From Loktanella sp. PT4BL (lineage in GTDB: Bacteria > Pseudomonadota > Alphaproteobacteria > Rhodobacterales > Rhodobacteraceae): a stretch of DNA of 64,000 bases. This document shows positions 35,097-43,247 of this stretch, in pieces. Both the position numbers and the translations under genes were made by a program. The stretch is taken from positions 620,001 to 684,000 of the forward strand of contig NZ_QJJL01000003.1 of NCBI RefSeq assembly GCF_003201935.1, read 5' to 3'. The notes beneath the pieces are model-generated. The model did not search any database. It was not told the DNA's origin and worked only from the letters and a program-made list of their open reading frames with translations. Position 1 is the first letter of the stretch; each line of letters begins with the position of its first letter.

Positions 35097-37796
35097 ATGA
35101 CGGTGTCCCGGATCACGGCCGTGCTTGGGCCGACGAATACTGGCAAGACGCACTACGCGATTGAACGGATGCTGGCCTACCGCACCGGTGTGATCGGCTT
35201 GCCGCTCCGGCTTCTGGCGCGCGAGGTCTACGACCGGATTGTGGCTGTGCGTGGCCCCGGCGTCGTGGCGCTTGTGACCGGAGAAGAGCGGATCGTGCCG
35301 CCGCGCGCCGCCTATTGGGTCTGCACGGTTGAGGCGATGCCCGAGGGCATGGGGTGCGATTTTCTGGCCGTTGATGAAATCCAGCTTTGCGCCGATCCGG
35401 AGAGGGGCCATATTTTTACCGACCGTTTGCTGAATGCGCGCGGCCTGCATGAGACCCTGTTTCTGGGCGCAGAGACAATGCGCGGTGCGATCTCGGCCTT
35501 GGTGCCTGAGGCGTCGTTCATGCGCCGTGAGCGGATGTCGCAACTCACCTATTCAGGGTCCAAGAAACTGAGCCGGATGCCTGCACGATCGGCAATCGTG
35601 GGGTTTTCGGTCGAAAACGTTTATGCCATCGCGGAACTTTTGCGCCGCACCAAAGGTGGTGCTGCTGTGGTGATGGGTGCGCTGAGCCCCCGCACGCGGA
35701 ATGCGCAGGTCGAGATGTATCAGAACGGCGATGTCGATTATCTCGTGGCGACCGATGCGATTGGTATGGGGCTGAACCTTGATATCAGCCATGTGGCGTT
35801 TTCCTCGCTGACCAAATTTGACGGGCGCCGGATGCGGCACCTGCAACCTGACGAGTTGAGCCAGATTGCGGGCCGCGCGGGGCGGCACGTGGACAATGGC
35901 ACCTTTGGTGTCACCGGCGAGGCGCCGCCTCTGGACGAAGGTGTCGCGCAGGCGATTTGCGATCACCGCTTTGCCCCGATCAAGAAACTGCAATGGCGCA
36001 ACAGCCGATTGCAATTCGGATCGGTCAAGCGTCTGATTGCCACGCTGGAAGACCGCACCGAGGACCCGTGGTTGACCCGTGTACGCGAAAGTGATGATCT
36101 GGCCGCACTCAAAGCACTGGCGATGGACACCGAGGTTGCCGCGCGTGCGACGGATGGTCCGTCGGTCAAACTGCTTTGGGATGTGTGCCGCGTGCCTGAT
36201 TTTCGCGGTATCAGCAAAGGTGAGCACGCAGCCCTTTTGACGCATATCTACAACGATCTGCATCAACTTGGGCATGTGTCCGCCAACTGGTTCGCGCTGC
36301 AGGTCAAACGCATTGACCGGACAGACGGAGACATTGATACGCTCTCCAAACGGCTCGCGTATATCCGGACCTGGACATATGTGGCACAAAGGAATGGGTG
36401 GCTTGTTGACGAATCTCATTGGCGAGATGCAACCCGCGCGGTAGAAGACCGACTATCGGATGCGCTGCACGGCGCATTGACGCAAAGATTTGTGGACCGG
36501 CGGACCAGCATTCTGCTTCGCCGGCTCAAACAGAAGGAGAGCCTTTTGGCTGACGTGAATGACAAGGGTGAAGTGACCGTCGAGGGCGAATTCGTCGGAC
36601 GGTTGGAAGGGTTCCGTTTCCGGATGGACAAAGCAGGCAGCCCCGATGAGGCCAAGACATTGCGTCAGGCCTCTGTGCAGGCGCTGGTGCCGCAGTTCCA
36701 TTTGCTGGCGGACCGTTTCTATAACGCCCCCGATCCCGAGATTGATTTCACCGAACAGGGTGGCCTGATGTGGGGCAGCCAGGCGGTTGGCAAACTGGTC
36801 AAGGGCGACGATCCGTTCAAGCCGGGCGTTGAGGCCTTTGTCGATGAAGAAGCAGGCCCCGATGTCGCCGCCAAGGTGCAGCGCCGTTTGCAGCATTTCA
36901 TCGACCGCAAGATTGCCGCCGGATTCGAGCCGATTATCGCGCTGAAAAACGATGAGGCACTGACGGGCGCCGCGAAGGGCTTTGCCTTCCGCATGGCCGA
37001 GGAGTTCGGGATCATCCCGCGCGGTGAAGTCGCCGAAGAGGTCAAGGCACTGGATCAGGACGCCCGCGGCGCGTTGCGCAAGCACGGTGTGCGTTTCGGC
37101 CAGTTCACGATTTTCATGCCGCTTCTGCTCAAGCCCGCGCCGACACGGCTGCGTCTTGTGCTGTGGTCGCTGTCCAAGGGTCTGGGCGAATTTCCTGAAA
37201 GCCCGCCCCCCGGTCTGGTGACGGTCCCTGCCGCTCAGGATGCGGTTGCAGGGTATTATGCGATGGCGGGCTACCGCGCTGCTGGAGATCGCGCGATCCG
37301 CATTGATATGCTGGAACGCCTCGCCGATATGCTGCGCCACAAGGACAGCCGTGGCGGGTTCGAAGCGAACCCCGACATGTTGTCGATCACCGGCATGACG
37401 CTCGAGCAATTCGCCGATCTCATGACCGGTCTGGGCTATAAGGCCGAGAAGGGTGAGCGCGAGAAAGTGAAAGCGGTTGCCGCCGAGGCGCCCGCCGCTG
37501 ATGCCGCGCCTGCCGCAGAGGTCGCCCCAGCCGAGAGCGCAGCAGAAGAAAAGCCGGACACCGGCCCCGAGATGGAGGTGTTCTATACCTTCACATGGGG
37601 TGGTCGGGCGGCACGTCCTGCACGCCCCCAAGGCGATGCCCGCCCCCGTGGCAAAGGCAAGCCGAAGGGCAAAGGCAAACCGCAGGGTGGCGGCAACAAC
37701 AAACCGCAAACCTTCCAAGCCAAACCCAAGCGCGAAAAGCAGATTGATCCTGACAATCCGTTCGCTGCCGCTTTGGCAGGTTTCAAGAAGGATTGA
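35097..37796 (+). CDS. SUV3-like superfamily 2 RNA helicase
   Basis: This 899-residue helicase is related to the mitochondrial degradosome helicase SUV3. Walker A is GPTNTGKT at residues 11-18, and the DEAD-box equivalent is DEIQ near residue 92. Motif VI is seen in QIAGRAGRH. A long middle region with SUV3-type helices follows, and the C-terminal 120 residues are Ala/Pro-rich and then Lys/Gly/Pro-rich and probably disordered and RNA-binding. It may act in RNA turnover or ribosome assembly. It is coupled by a 4-base overlap to an S4-domain RNA-binding protein gene. Confidence 0.92.
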   Translation: MTVSRITAVLGPTNTGKTHYAIERMLAYRTGVIGLPLRLLAREVYDRIVAVRGPGVVALVTGEERIVPPRAAYWVCTVEAMPEGMGCDFLAVDEIQLCADPERGHIFTDRLLNARGLHETLFLGAETMRGAISALVPEASFMRRERMSQLTYSGSKKLSRMPARSAIVGFSVENVYAIAELLRRTKGGAAVVMGALSPRTRNAQVEMYQNGDVDYLVATDAIGMGLNLDISHVAFSSLTKFDGRRMRHLQPDELSQIAGRAGRHVDNGTFGVTGEAPPLDEGVAQAICDHRFAPIKKLQWRNSRLQFGSVKRLIATLEDRTEDPWLTRVRESDDLAALKALAMDTEVAARATDGPSVKLLWDVCRVPDFRGISKGEHAALLTHIYNDLHQLGHVSANWFALQVKRIDRTDGDIDTLSKRLAYIRTWTYVAQRNGWLVDESHWRDATRAVEDRLSDALHGALTQRFVDRRTSILLRRLKQKESLLADVNDKGEVTVEGEFVGRLEGFRFRMDKAGSPDEAKTLRQASVQALVPQFHLLADRFYNAPDPEIDFTEQGGLMWGSQAVGKLVKGDDPFKPGVEAFVDEEAGPDVAAKVQRRLQHFIDRKIAAGFEPIIALKNDEALTGAAKGFAFRMAEEFGIIPRGEVAEEVKALDQDARGALRKHGVRFGQFTIFMPLLLKPAPTRLRLVLWSLSKGLGEFPESPPPGLVTVPAAQDAVAGYYAMAGYRAAGDRAIRIDMLERLADMLRHKDSRGGFEANPDMLSITGMTLEQFADLMTGLGYKAEKGEREKVKAVAAEAPAADAAPAAEVAPAESAAEEKPDTGPEMEVFYTFTWGGRAARPARPQGDARPRGKGKPKGKGKPQGGGNNKPQTFQAKPKREKQIDPDNPFAAALAGFKKD

Positions 37797-38164
37797 GCGA
37801 CCCGCGCCCGACAATCCGGCTGGATAAATGGCTCTGGCATGCGCGGTTTTTCAAATCGCGCAGCCTTGCCGCCGGTGTTGTCACCGCGGGCAAGGTCCGT
37901 GTGGATAGCCAGCCTGTCAGCAAACCCGCCCGCGCGATCGGGCCAGGGAATGTGCTGACTTTCGTGCAGGCCCAGGAAACCAAAGTGGTGCGGGTTGTGG
38001 CTTGTGGCGAACGCCGCGGGCCTGCGCCCGAAGCGCACGCGCTCTACGAAGACCTCACGCCCGCACCCAAACCGCGGCCTGCAGAGACGCAGGGAGCGAA
38101 CCCGCGCTATGAAAAGGGCGGTCGTCCGACAAAGAAAGACCGCCGCGATATGGGGCTAGACTAG
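37793..38164 (+). CDS. S4-domain RNA-binding protein (HslR/Hsp15-like)
   Basis: This 123-residue protein has an S4 RNA-binding domain (IRLDKWLWHARFFKSRSLAAGVV, about residues 8-70) and a basic tail. It resembles Hsp15/HslR, which binds 50S subunits carrying stalled peptidyl-tRNA. The start is a TTG at 37793, overlapping the helicase stop by 4 bases with AAGAAGG just ahead, so translation is coupled. The 3' end overlaps the convergent permease gene by 9 bases. Confidence 0.92.
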   Translation: MSDPRPTIRLDKWLWHARFFKSRSLAAGVVTAGKVRVDSQPVSKPARAIGPGNVLTFVQAQETKVVRVVACGERRGPAPEAHALYEDLTPAPKPRPAETQGANPRYEKGGRPTKKDRRDMGLD

Positions 38165-39190
38165 CGCGCCAAAGACGATGCCAGACAGGATTGCGCCAGA
38201 TACGCCCAAACCGATGTAGGCCGCGAACACCCGACCTTTCACCAAGGACCAAACCGCTGCCATCGCGGGGATCGAACTGACCGACCCTGCAATCATGAAG
38301 GCCATCGCTGCCCCGTTGCTCATCCCTTGTGCGATCAGCCCAGCCAGCAAAGGTGGGGCAACGTACCCGTTCAGGTAGGCGGGCATGCCGACAAGCGCTG
38401 CGATGCCGATGGGCAGGATACCTTCGCCGCCGACGATACCGGCGATCGTTTCGGCAGGGACGTAAGTTACCAGAAGCGCTTCAAGCGCATAGGCAAGCGA
38501 CAGCCATTTGATCAGGAAGATGCCATTGTGCATGAACTCCTGACCAAAGACGGCGCGGCGCGCAGGCGCGTTCCAGAAGGTCCAGACCGGCTTGCCGTCG
38601 AAGGGGTTCGGGCCACAGCCACAGCCTTTGGCCTGCTGCAGCTTCAATGGGTCAGAGAACAGCCCCGCGTGCGTCATCGCTTTGATGGCAAAACCACCCG
38701 CCAAACCAAGTGCCACTGCGGCGACAGCCTTGCCGATGGCAAAGGGCCAACCAAGGGCGGCGGCGGTGATCAACAGGGTTGGCGGATCAATCAGCGGGGA
38801 AGACAGCCAAAAGGCCATGACAGCGGCAAGCGGTGCACCAAGCGCCAGCAGTCCCGCGATAAAGGGGATGACTTCGCAGGAACAGAACGGCGCTAGCCCG
38901 CCGAAAAGCGCTGCCAGCACGATCATGCGGTTTTCGCGGCCTTGAAAGGCCTTCGCGATCATGGCTTCGGCACCCGCGGCCTTGAGCCCCGCGATCAGAA
39001 AAACCGCGAAGGCGATATAGGGCAGAGTGCCCCAAAGTGCGCCTGCCGCGAATGTGATGATCGGCCAGAGGTTGGCGGGGTCAATCGCTGCGACAACCAC
39101 CGGAACCAGCAATGTGATGGTCCAAGGTGTCGCAAGGTATGTTCGCGCCCGGTCGACCAGTGACGGAGCGGGGCGGGTTGCGTCAGTCAT
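38156..39190 (-). CDS. Permease of the ArsP/PF03773 family
   Basis: This polytopic membrane protein (about 344 residues, roughly 8-10 hydrophobic segments) carries the conserved APFCSCEVIPF motif near residue 98 and NGYVAPPL near the second half. These are landmarks of the ArsP-like permease family, some members of which export trivalent organoarsenicals. A KGCGCGPNPF loop adds a cysteine cluster. The gene overlaps arsR by 4 bases and is probably controlled by it. The transported substrate is unproven. Confidence 0.88.
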   Translation of the reverse strand: MTDATRPAPSLVDRARTYLATPWTITLLVPVVVAAIDPANLWPIITFAAGALWGTLPYIAFAVFLIAGLKAAGAEAMIAKAFQGRENRMIVLAALFGGLAPFCSCEVIPFIAGLLALGAPLAAVMAFWLSSPLIDPPTLLITAAALGWPFAIGKAVAAVALGLAGGFAIKAMTHAGLFSDPLKLQQAKGCGCGPNPFDGKPVWTFWNAPARRAVFGQEFMHNGIFLIKWLSLAYALEALLVTYVPAETIAGIVGGEGILPIGIAALVGMPAYLNGYVAPPLLAGLIAQGMSNGAAMAFMIAGSVSSIPAMAAVWSLVKGRVFAAYIGLGVSGAILSGIVFGALV

Positions 39191-39486
39191 TCTGGTCTTC
39201 CCATATCGGCGCAGCATTCTTCGAGGATGAAGGCTGCAAGACGTTGCAGGTGGTCAAAGTTCGCGCGGTTCGTGATGGTGCGGCCTTGTTTCTCTGCGCT
39301 GACGAGACCCGCGCTGGCGAGAAATCTCAGATGATGGGCCAAGGTTGACGCAGGGATGCCTGTGCGCTGTTGGATTTCGCCCACAAGCAGCCCGTCTTCA
39401 CCAGCTTTGACGAGAGTCTGAAGAACTTCCATCCGGGGCTCGGATCCCATGGCGGAAAAACCTTGCGTCGCGGTGACGATATCCAT
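39187..39486 (-). CDS. ArsR-family transcriptional regulator
   Basis: This 99-residue winged-helix repressor has the DNA-recognition segment TGIPASTLAHHLRFLASAGLVSAEKQGRTI. A vicinal cysteine pair occurs near the C-terminus (EECCADMG), a possible metal- or arsenic-sensing site. It is the first gene of the arsR-permease operon and lies 20 bases downstream of a perfect palindrome at 39507-39530, its likely operator. Confidence 0.93.
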   Translation of the reverse strand: MDIVTATQGFSAMGSEPRMEVLQTLVKAGEDGLLVGEIQQRTGIPASTLAHHLRFLASAGLVSAEKQGRTITNRANFDHLQRLAAFILEECCADMGRPE

Positions 39487-39506
39487 TCTCAGGTTACCTT
39501 CTTTAA

Positions 39507-39530
39507 TTCGATAGTTCTAGTTTTATCGAA
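39507..39530. promoter_or_regulatory. Palindromic operator upstream of arsR
   Basis: TTCGATA (39507-39513) and TATCGAA (39524-39530) form a perfect inverted repeat with a 10-base spacer, 20 bases ahead of the arsR start. Spacing and AT-richness fit an ArsR-family operator overlapping the promoter. Confidence 0.75.
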
Positions 39531-39610
39531 ATATAGGTAGGCATGTCAACAGTGATCAGGCCAATGTGCGCGGCATGGCCCTCTGCAGGGCAGGGCGATG
39601 CCGTTTGGTA

Positions 39611-39895
39611 TCAGCTATAGAGCCGAGGTGCGCCCAGACCGCCGCTGGCGCCTGCGCCGCCTGTCAATTGATCCAGCATACCGCCAAGCCCGCCGGAGGA
39701 TTGTGCCCCACTGCCGCCGCCCAATTGGCCCAGCATGTCACCCAAACCGCCCATGCCGCCGGCTTGTTGCGGGGCGCTGCCCCCTGTGAGTCCGCCAAGC
39801 AGCCCACCAAGGCCACCATTTTTCTGTACTGATTCCATGCCCTTGGCGACCGCAAAGCCGACCGCCATTGCTGCGACCGTATTCATAAGTGACAT
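39611..39895 (-). CDS. Small Gly-rich protein resembling the N-terminus of DUF533/TerB-type proteins
   Basis: This 94-residue protein starts MSLMNTVAAMAVGFAVAKG, a hydrophobic helix. Gly/Leu repeats follow (GGLGGLLGGLTGG, GGMGGLGDMLGQLGG), ending in PRLYS. The opening and Gly-rich linker look like the N-terminal part of longer alphaproteobacterial DUF533/TerB-like proteins. No C-terminal domain follows before the stop, so it may be a truncated relic or a short paralogue. A GGGAGAAAACAT-type ribosome site lies just ahead of the start. Confidence 0.65.
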   Translation of the reverse strand: MSLMNTVAAMAVGFAVAKGMESVQKNGGLGGLLGGLTGGSAPQQAGGMGGLGDMLGQLGGGSGAQSSGGLGGMLDQLTGGAGASGGLGAPRLYS

Positions 39896-40112
39896 TGTAT
39901 GTTTTCTCCCTGGGTCAAAATTCTTTGTTGTGAAATTATGGCCGATAGGATGGTCGGTCGATTATGCGCTGTCCAGCATCTTGAAAGACCCCGGCAATTT
40001 CGCGCATCTTGTCGCAATCTCGGACTTGGCTGCCTTCGTTGGGCTGTTGGACCTTGAACGCGCGGCCAGTCTATTCTAGCTAGGCTGCGTGAACTGATCG
40101 GAACTCCGCCTT

Positions 40113-40448
40113 ATGACCTACATCGTCAACGATAACTGCATCGCCTGCAAATACACGGACTGCGTCGAAGTCTGCCCCGTAGACTGCTTCTACGAGGGTG
40201 AAAACATGCTGGTGATCCATCCTGACGAATGTATCGACTGCGGTGTTTGCGAGCCTGAATGCCCTGCGGATGCGATCCGTCCGGACACAGAGCCTGACAT
40301 GGAAAAATGGGTTGAATTCAACCGCAAGTATTCCGAGCTGTGGCCGGTGATCATCACAAAGAAAGACCCGCTGCCGACTGCCGAAGAAATGGACGGCAAA
40401 GAAGGCAAGATGGAGCTCTTCTCGGAAGCAGCCGGAGAAGGCGGCTGA
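40113..40448 (+). CDS. fdxA: 7Fe ferredoxin
   Basis: This 111-residue protein is a FdxA-type ferredoxin with one 3Fe-4S and one 4Fe-4S cluster. The N-terminal half has [18 protein letters not shown] and [12 protein letters not shown]. The C-terminal extension ending ...AAGEGG is usual for this type. It is a cytosolic electron carrier; the redox partner is not evident from the neighbours. fdxA just before carD is a conserved alphaproteobacterial arrangement. Confidence 0.97.
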   Translation: MTYIVNDNCIACKYTDCVEVCPVDCFYEGENMLVIHPDECIDCGVCEPECPADAIRPDTEPDMEKWVEFNRKYSELWPVIITKKDPLPTAEEMDGKEGKMELFSEAAGEGG

Positions 40449-40586
40449 TTCGCGCCTATCCGGCGTTGAGAGCCAATGTTTACAGGCCTTTCGTGCTTTG
40501 ATTCGCGATACTTCCGCTGGCCTTGTTTTTATGATATACTTAGCGGAATGCTGCGAACGACGTGATCCAGATCATCAGACGATAGC

Positions 40587-40621
40587 TCCGGCGGAGGCGA
40601 AGTGCCCCCGGCGGATTTTTT
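40587..40621 (+). terminator. Terminator-like hairpin between fdxA and carD
   Basis: TCCGGCGGAGGC (40587-40598) pairs with GCCCCCGGCGGA (40604-40615) with two mismatches around a GAAGT-type loop, followed by TTTTTT. A possible -10 element (TATACT) occurs near 40535, so the structure may lie inside the carD leader rather than simply end fdxA. The region 40449-40655 has no other supported feature. Confidence 0.6.
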
Positions 40622-40655
40622 GTCGTCATTAGCTGGCCGTCATGAAAGGACGATC

Positions 40656-41162
40656 ATGAGCAAGAAGAAATACGACTTTAGCCCCAACGAGTTTGTCGTT
40701 TACCCCGCCCACGGGGTCGGCAAAATTGTGTCGATCGAGACGCAAGAGATTGCCGGCTTCGAGCTTGAGATGTTTGTCATCTCGTTCGAGAAAGACAAAA
40801 TGACCCTGCGGGTGCCGACTGACAAAGCTACCGATGTAGGCATGCGTGCCTTGGCGACACCTGATGTGGTCAGCCATGCGATGAAGACACTGCGCGGCAA
40901 GGCAAAGGTCAAAAAGGCCATGTGGTCGCGTCGCGCACAAGAATACGAGCAAAAGATCAACTCGGGTGATCTGATCGCAATTGCAGAGGTTGTGCGCGAC
41001 CTGCATCGCCAGGATGACCAGCGTGAGCAGAGCTATTCCGAGCGTCAGCTTTATGAAGCCGCACTTGAGCGCCTGACCCGCGAAATCGCGGCCGTGGCGG
41101 GCAATGATGAAAACGCGGCTGCGGCAGAGATTGATTCTGTTCTGGTCGGCCGCGCCGCATAA
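40656..41162 (+). CDS. carD: CarD family transcriptional regulator
   Basis: CarD binds the beta subunit of RNA polymerase and stabilises open promoter complexes, affecting rRNA and stress genes. The 168-residue protein has the N-terminal polymerase-interacting domain (YPAHGVGKIVSIETQEIAG, about residues 15-65). A helical DNA-binding domain follows, with the conserved WSRRAQEY segment near residue 90. The upstream frame is open to 40602, but ATG at 40656, preceded by AAAGGACGATC, gives the usual start MSKKKYDF. Confidence 0.96.
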   Translation: MSKKKYDFSPNEFVVYPAHGVGKIVSIETQEIAGFELEMFVISFEKDKMTLRVPTDKATDVGMRALATPDVVSHAMKTLRGKAKVKKAMWSRRAQEYEQKINSGDLIAIAEVVRDLHRQDDQREQSYSERQLYEAALERLTREIAAVAGNDENAAAAEIDSVLVGRAA

Positions 41163-41183
41163 CTGCGTCGCCACCGAATACCA

Positions 41184-41222
41184 AAAAGGCTGTGCTTGGA
41201 AACAAGCACGGCCTTTTCTTTT
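41184..41222. terminator. Bidirectional terminator between carD and purD
   Basis: AAAAGGCTGTGCTTG (41184-41198) and CAAGCACGGCCTTTT (41203-41217) form a 15-base-pair stem with one mismatch and a GAAA loop. It is flanked by a T-rich run on each strand's 3' side, suiting the convergent genes carD and purD. Confidence 0.92.
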
Positions 41223-41228
41223 GCAGGG

Positions 41229-42491
41229 TCAGAGTGCCCGCCAGCCAATGTCCGAGCGGTAAAACCCGTCCGGCCAGTCGATCGTCTGGGCCATAGCGTA
41301 GGCCCGTTCATGTGCCTCGGCCAAGGTCGCGCCCCGCGCTGTGATATTCAGGACACGTCCGCCTGCGGCCGTGATCTGCCCGTCTTTCAGTGCGGTGCCA
41401 GCGTGAAAGACCATGTGGAAACTGTCTTCGGGCTGGCTGTCCAGCCCTCCGATCACGGTGCCTTTGGTATAGTTTCCGGGGTAGCCATTTGCGGCAATGA
41501 CGATGTTCAACGCGTGATCATCCGCCCAGTTGACCTGCATCTCGTCCAAACGCTCTTCAGCGCAGGCCTGCAGCAGATCAAGGATCTGCCCGCCCAGACG
41601 CATCATCAGGCACTGGCACTCGGGATCACCAAAGCGGACGTTGTATTCCACCAGACGCGGCTGGCCGTTCTGGATCATCAGGCCGACAAAAAGTACGCCC
41701 TGGAAGGGGGTGCCGCGCTTGCGCATCTCTTCCATGGTGGGGGAGATGATTTCGTCCAGCGCTTTTTGTGTAATTGCATCGGTCATCACAGGGGCAGGGG
41801 AGTAAGCGCCCATGCCGCCTGTGTTCGGGCCCGTGTCGCCGTCAAAGGCGCGTTTATGGTCTTGGGCGGTGCCCACGGGCAGGATGGTTTTGCCGTCACA
41901 GAGCACAAAGAATGAAGCTTCCTCACCGTCCATGAACTCTTCGATCACCACCTCGGCACCTGCCGCGCCAAAGCTGCCGTCGAACATATCGTCGATCGCG
42001 GCAAGTGCTTCGTCTTCGGACATGGCAACGATCACGCCCTTGCCGGCGGCAAGCCCGTCAGCCTTGACCACAATCGGTGCACCTTGGGCGCGGATATAGG
42101 CACGGGCGGCATCGGCATCAGTGAAATGCGCGTAGGCGGCAGTGGGCGCGCCTGCCGCGTCGCAGATGGCTTTTGTAAAGGACTTCGAGGCCTCAAGCTG
42201 GGCTGCCGCCTGACTTGGACCAAAGACCAGAAACCCGGCGCTGCGCAGCCGGTCCGCCACACCGGCCGCAAGGGGGGCTTCGGGGCCGATAATGACGAAA
42301 TCAATCGCGTTCTCTTCTGCAAATGTCGCCACAGCATCACCGTCGAGAATGTTGATGTCTGCACATTCCGCATGGGCCGCGATCCCCGCATTTCCGGGGG
42401 CAACAATCAGGCGGTCACATTTGGGGTTCTGTTTGACGGCCCAAGCCAGACTATGTTCGCGACCGCCACTGCCCAAAATGAGAATGTTCAT
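41229..42491 (-). CDS. purD: Phosphoribosylamine-glycine ligase (GARS)
   Basis: PurD joins 5-phosphoribosylamine and glycine with ATP in purine synthesis. The 420-residue protein has the N-terminal motif [14 protein letters not shown] (residues 4-17), the ATP-grasp region ([19 protein letters not shown]), and [12 protein letters not shown] in place of the usual GDPE(C/T)Q motif. The length is normal. It stands alone on the minus strand, sharing a divergent promoter region (42492-42653) with the next plus-strand gene. Confidence 0.97.
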   Translation of the reverse strand: MNILILGSGGREHSLAWAVKQNPKCDRLIVAPGNAGIAAHAECADINILDGDAVATFAEENAIDFVIIGPEAPLAAGVADRLRSAGFLVFGPSQAAAQLEASKSFTKAICDAAGAPTAAYAHFTDADAARAYIRAQGAPIVVKADGLAAGKGVIVAMSEDEALAAIDDMFDGSFGAAGAEVVIEEFMDGEEASFFVLCDGKTILPVGTAQDHKRAFDGDTGPNTGGMGAYSPAPVMTDAITQKALDEIISPTMEEMRKRGTPFQGVLFVGLMIQNGQPRLVEYNVRFGDPECQCLMMRLGGQILDLLQACAEERLDEMQVNWADDHALNIVIAANGYPGNYTKGTVIGGLDSQPEDSFHMVFHAGTALKDGQITAAGGRVLNITARGATLAEAHERAYAMAQTIDWPDGFYRSDIGWRAL

Positions 42492-42653
42492 ATTCGTCCC
42501 TGCAAGAATTGGATTGCCACGGTTCTAAGGCGGGGATGGCATGACCACAAGTGTCACCCAAGCCAAAGGTTTTTTAGTCTCCGGTGCTTGGCGCGCGTGC
42601 CGCATCGGACTAGTGTCGCAAGCGAGACAACCAATGCGAGCATAGGCGCAAAG

Positions 42654-43247
42654 ATGAAACCGATCAAAAAGGACCGGAAGCTTTGGCATCGCCTTGAAGG
42701 CTATAGCTTTCACGAGCGTCCACTGACGCGTTCACTGGTCGACCGTCTGCACGAGGAAACCGGCCATTCGATTGATGTGTGCTACATTCTCGTCGAAGAA
42801 TATCGTCGCTTTATGTATCTGGTGGGCAGTACCGGCGAAACGCTTGTGCCATCGCCCATCGTGGATGTCGTCTGGAAGATGCATGTACAGGATGAAAAGG
42901 CGTATTTCGAAGACTTTTGTCCTCGGATTATTGGCCGCATCATTTATCGCCCTGATGACCCGATGCAGTTTGCGGATGATCCGGCCTATGGGCGTACCCT
43001 CGATCATTACGCAGAAGAATTTGGTCGTGCGCAGGTGCAGTTCTGGCCTGATCCCGATTTTGCGACGGTGCGGATTTCGCGGATGCTGTTGTGCATCAGC
43101 GGTGTGTTGGCGCTGGTGTTGGCTTTGGTCTTCAAAACGGTGCTTTTTGTCGTTTTGGCGGGGGTACTCTGCCTGACGGCCTATTTCCTGAAGTGGCAGT
43201 TCTCGTCCTTGCCATTACAGGCGCATGGAAAAGGTGAAGCAATATGA
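42654..43247 (+). CDS. Glycine-rich-domain-protein-like (PF07173-type) membrane protein
   Basis: This 197-residue protein has a soluble N-terminal part with PSPIVDVVWKMHVQDEKAYFEDFCPRIIG. It resembles the core PSPxVDxxWHxH motif of the plant GRDP-like family, with Lys replacing the first motif His. Two close hydrophobic segments lie at about residues 140-180 (LLCISGVLALVLALVF and VLFVVLAGVLCLTAYF). Function is unknown. It overlaps xseA by 4 bases, so the two are probably co-translated, but no shared role is evident. Confidence 0.7.
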   Translation: MKPIKKDRKLWHRLEGYSFHERPLTRSLVDRLHEETGHSIDVCYILVEEYRRFMYLVGSTGETLVPSPIVDVVWKMHVQDEKAYFEDFCPRIIGRIIYRPDDPMQFADDPAYGRTLDHYAEEFGRAQVQFWPDPDFATVRISRMLLCISGVLALVLALVFKTVLFVVLAGVLCLTAYFLKWQFSSLPLQAHGKGEAI

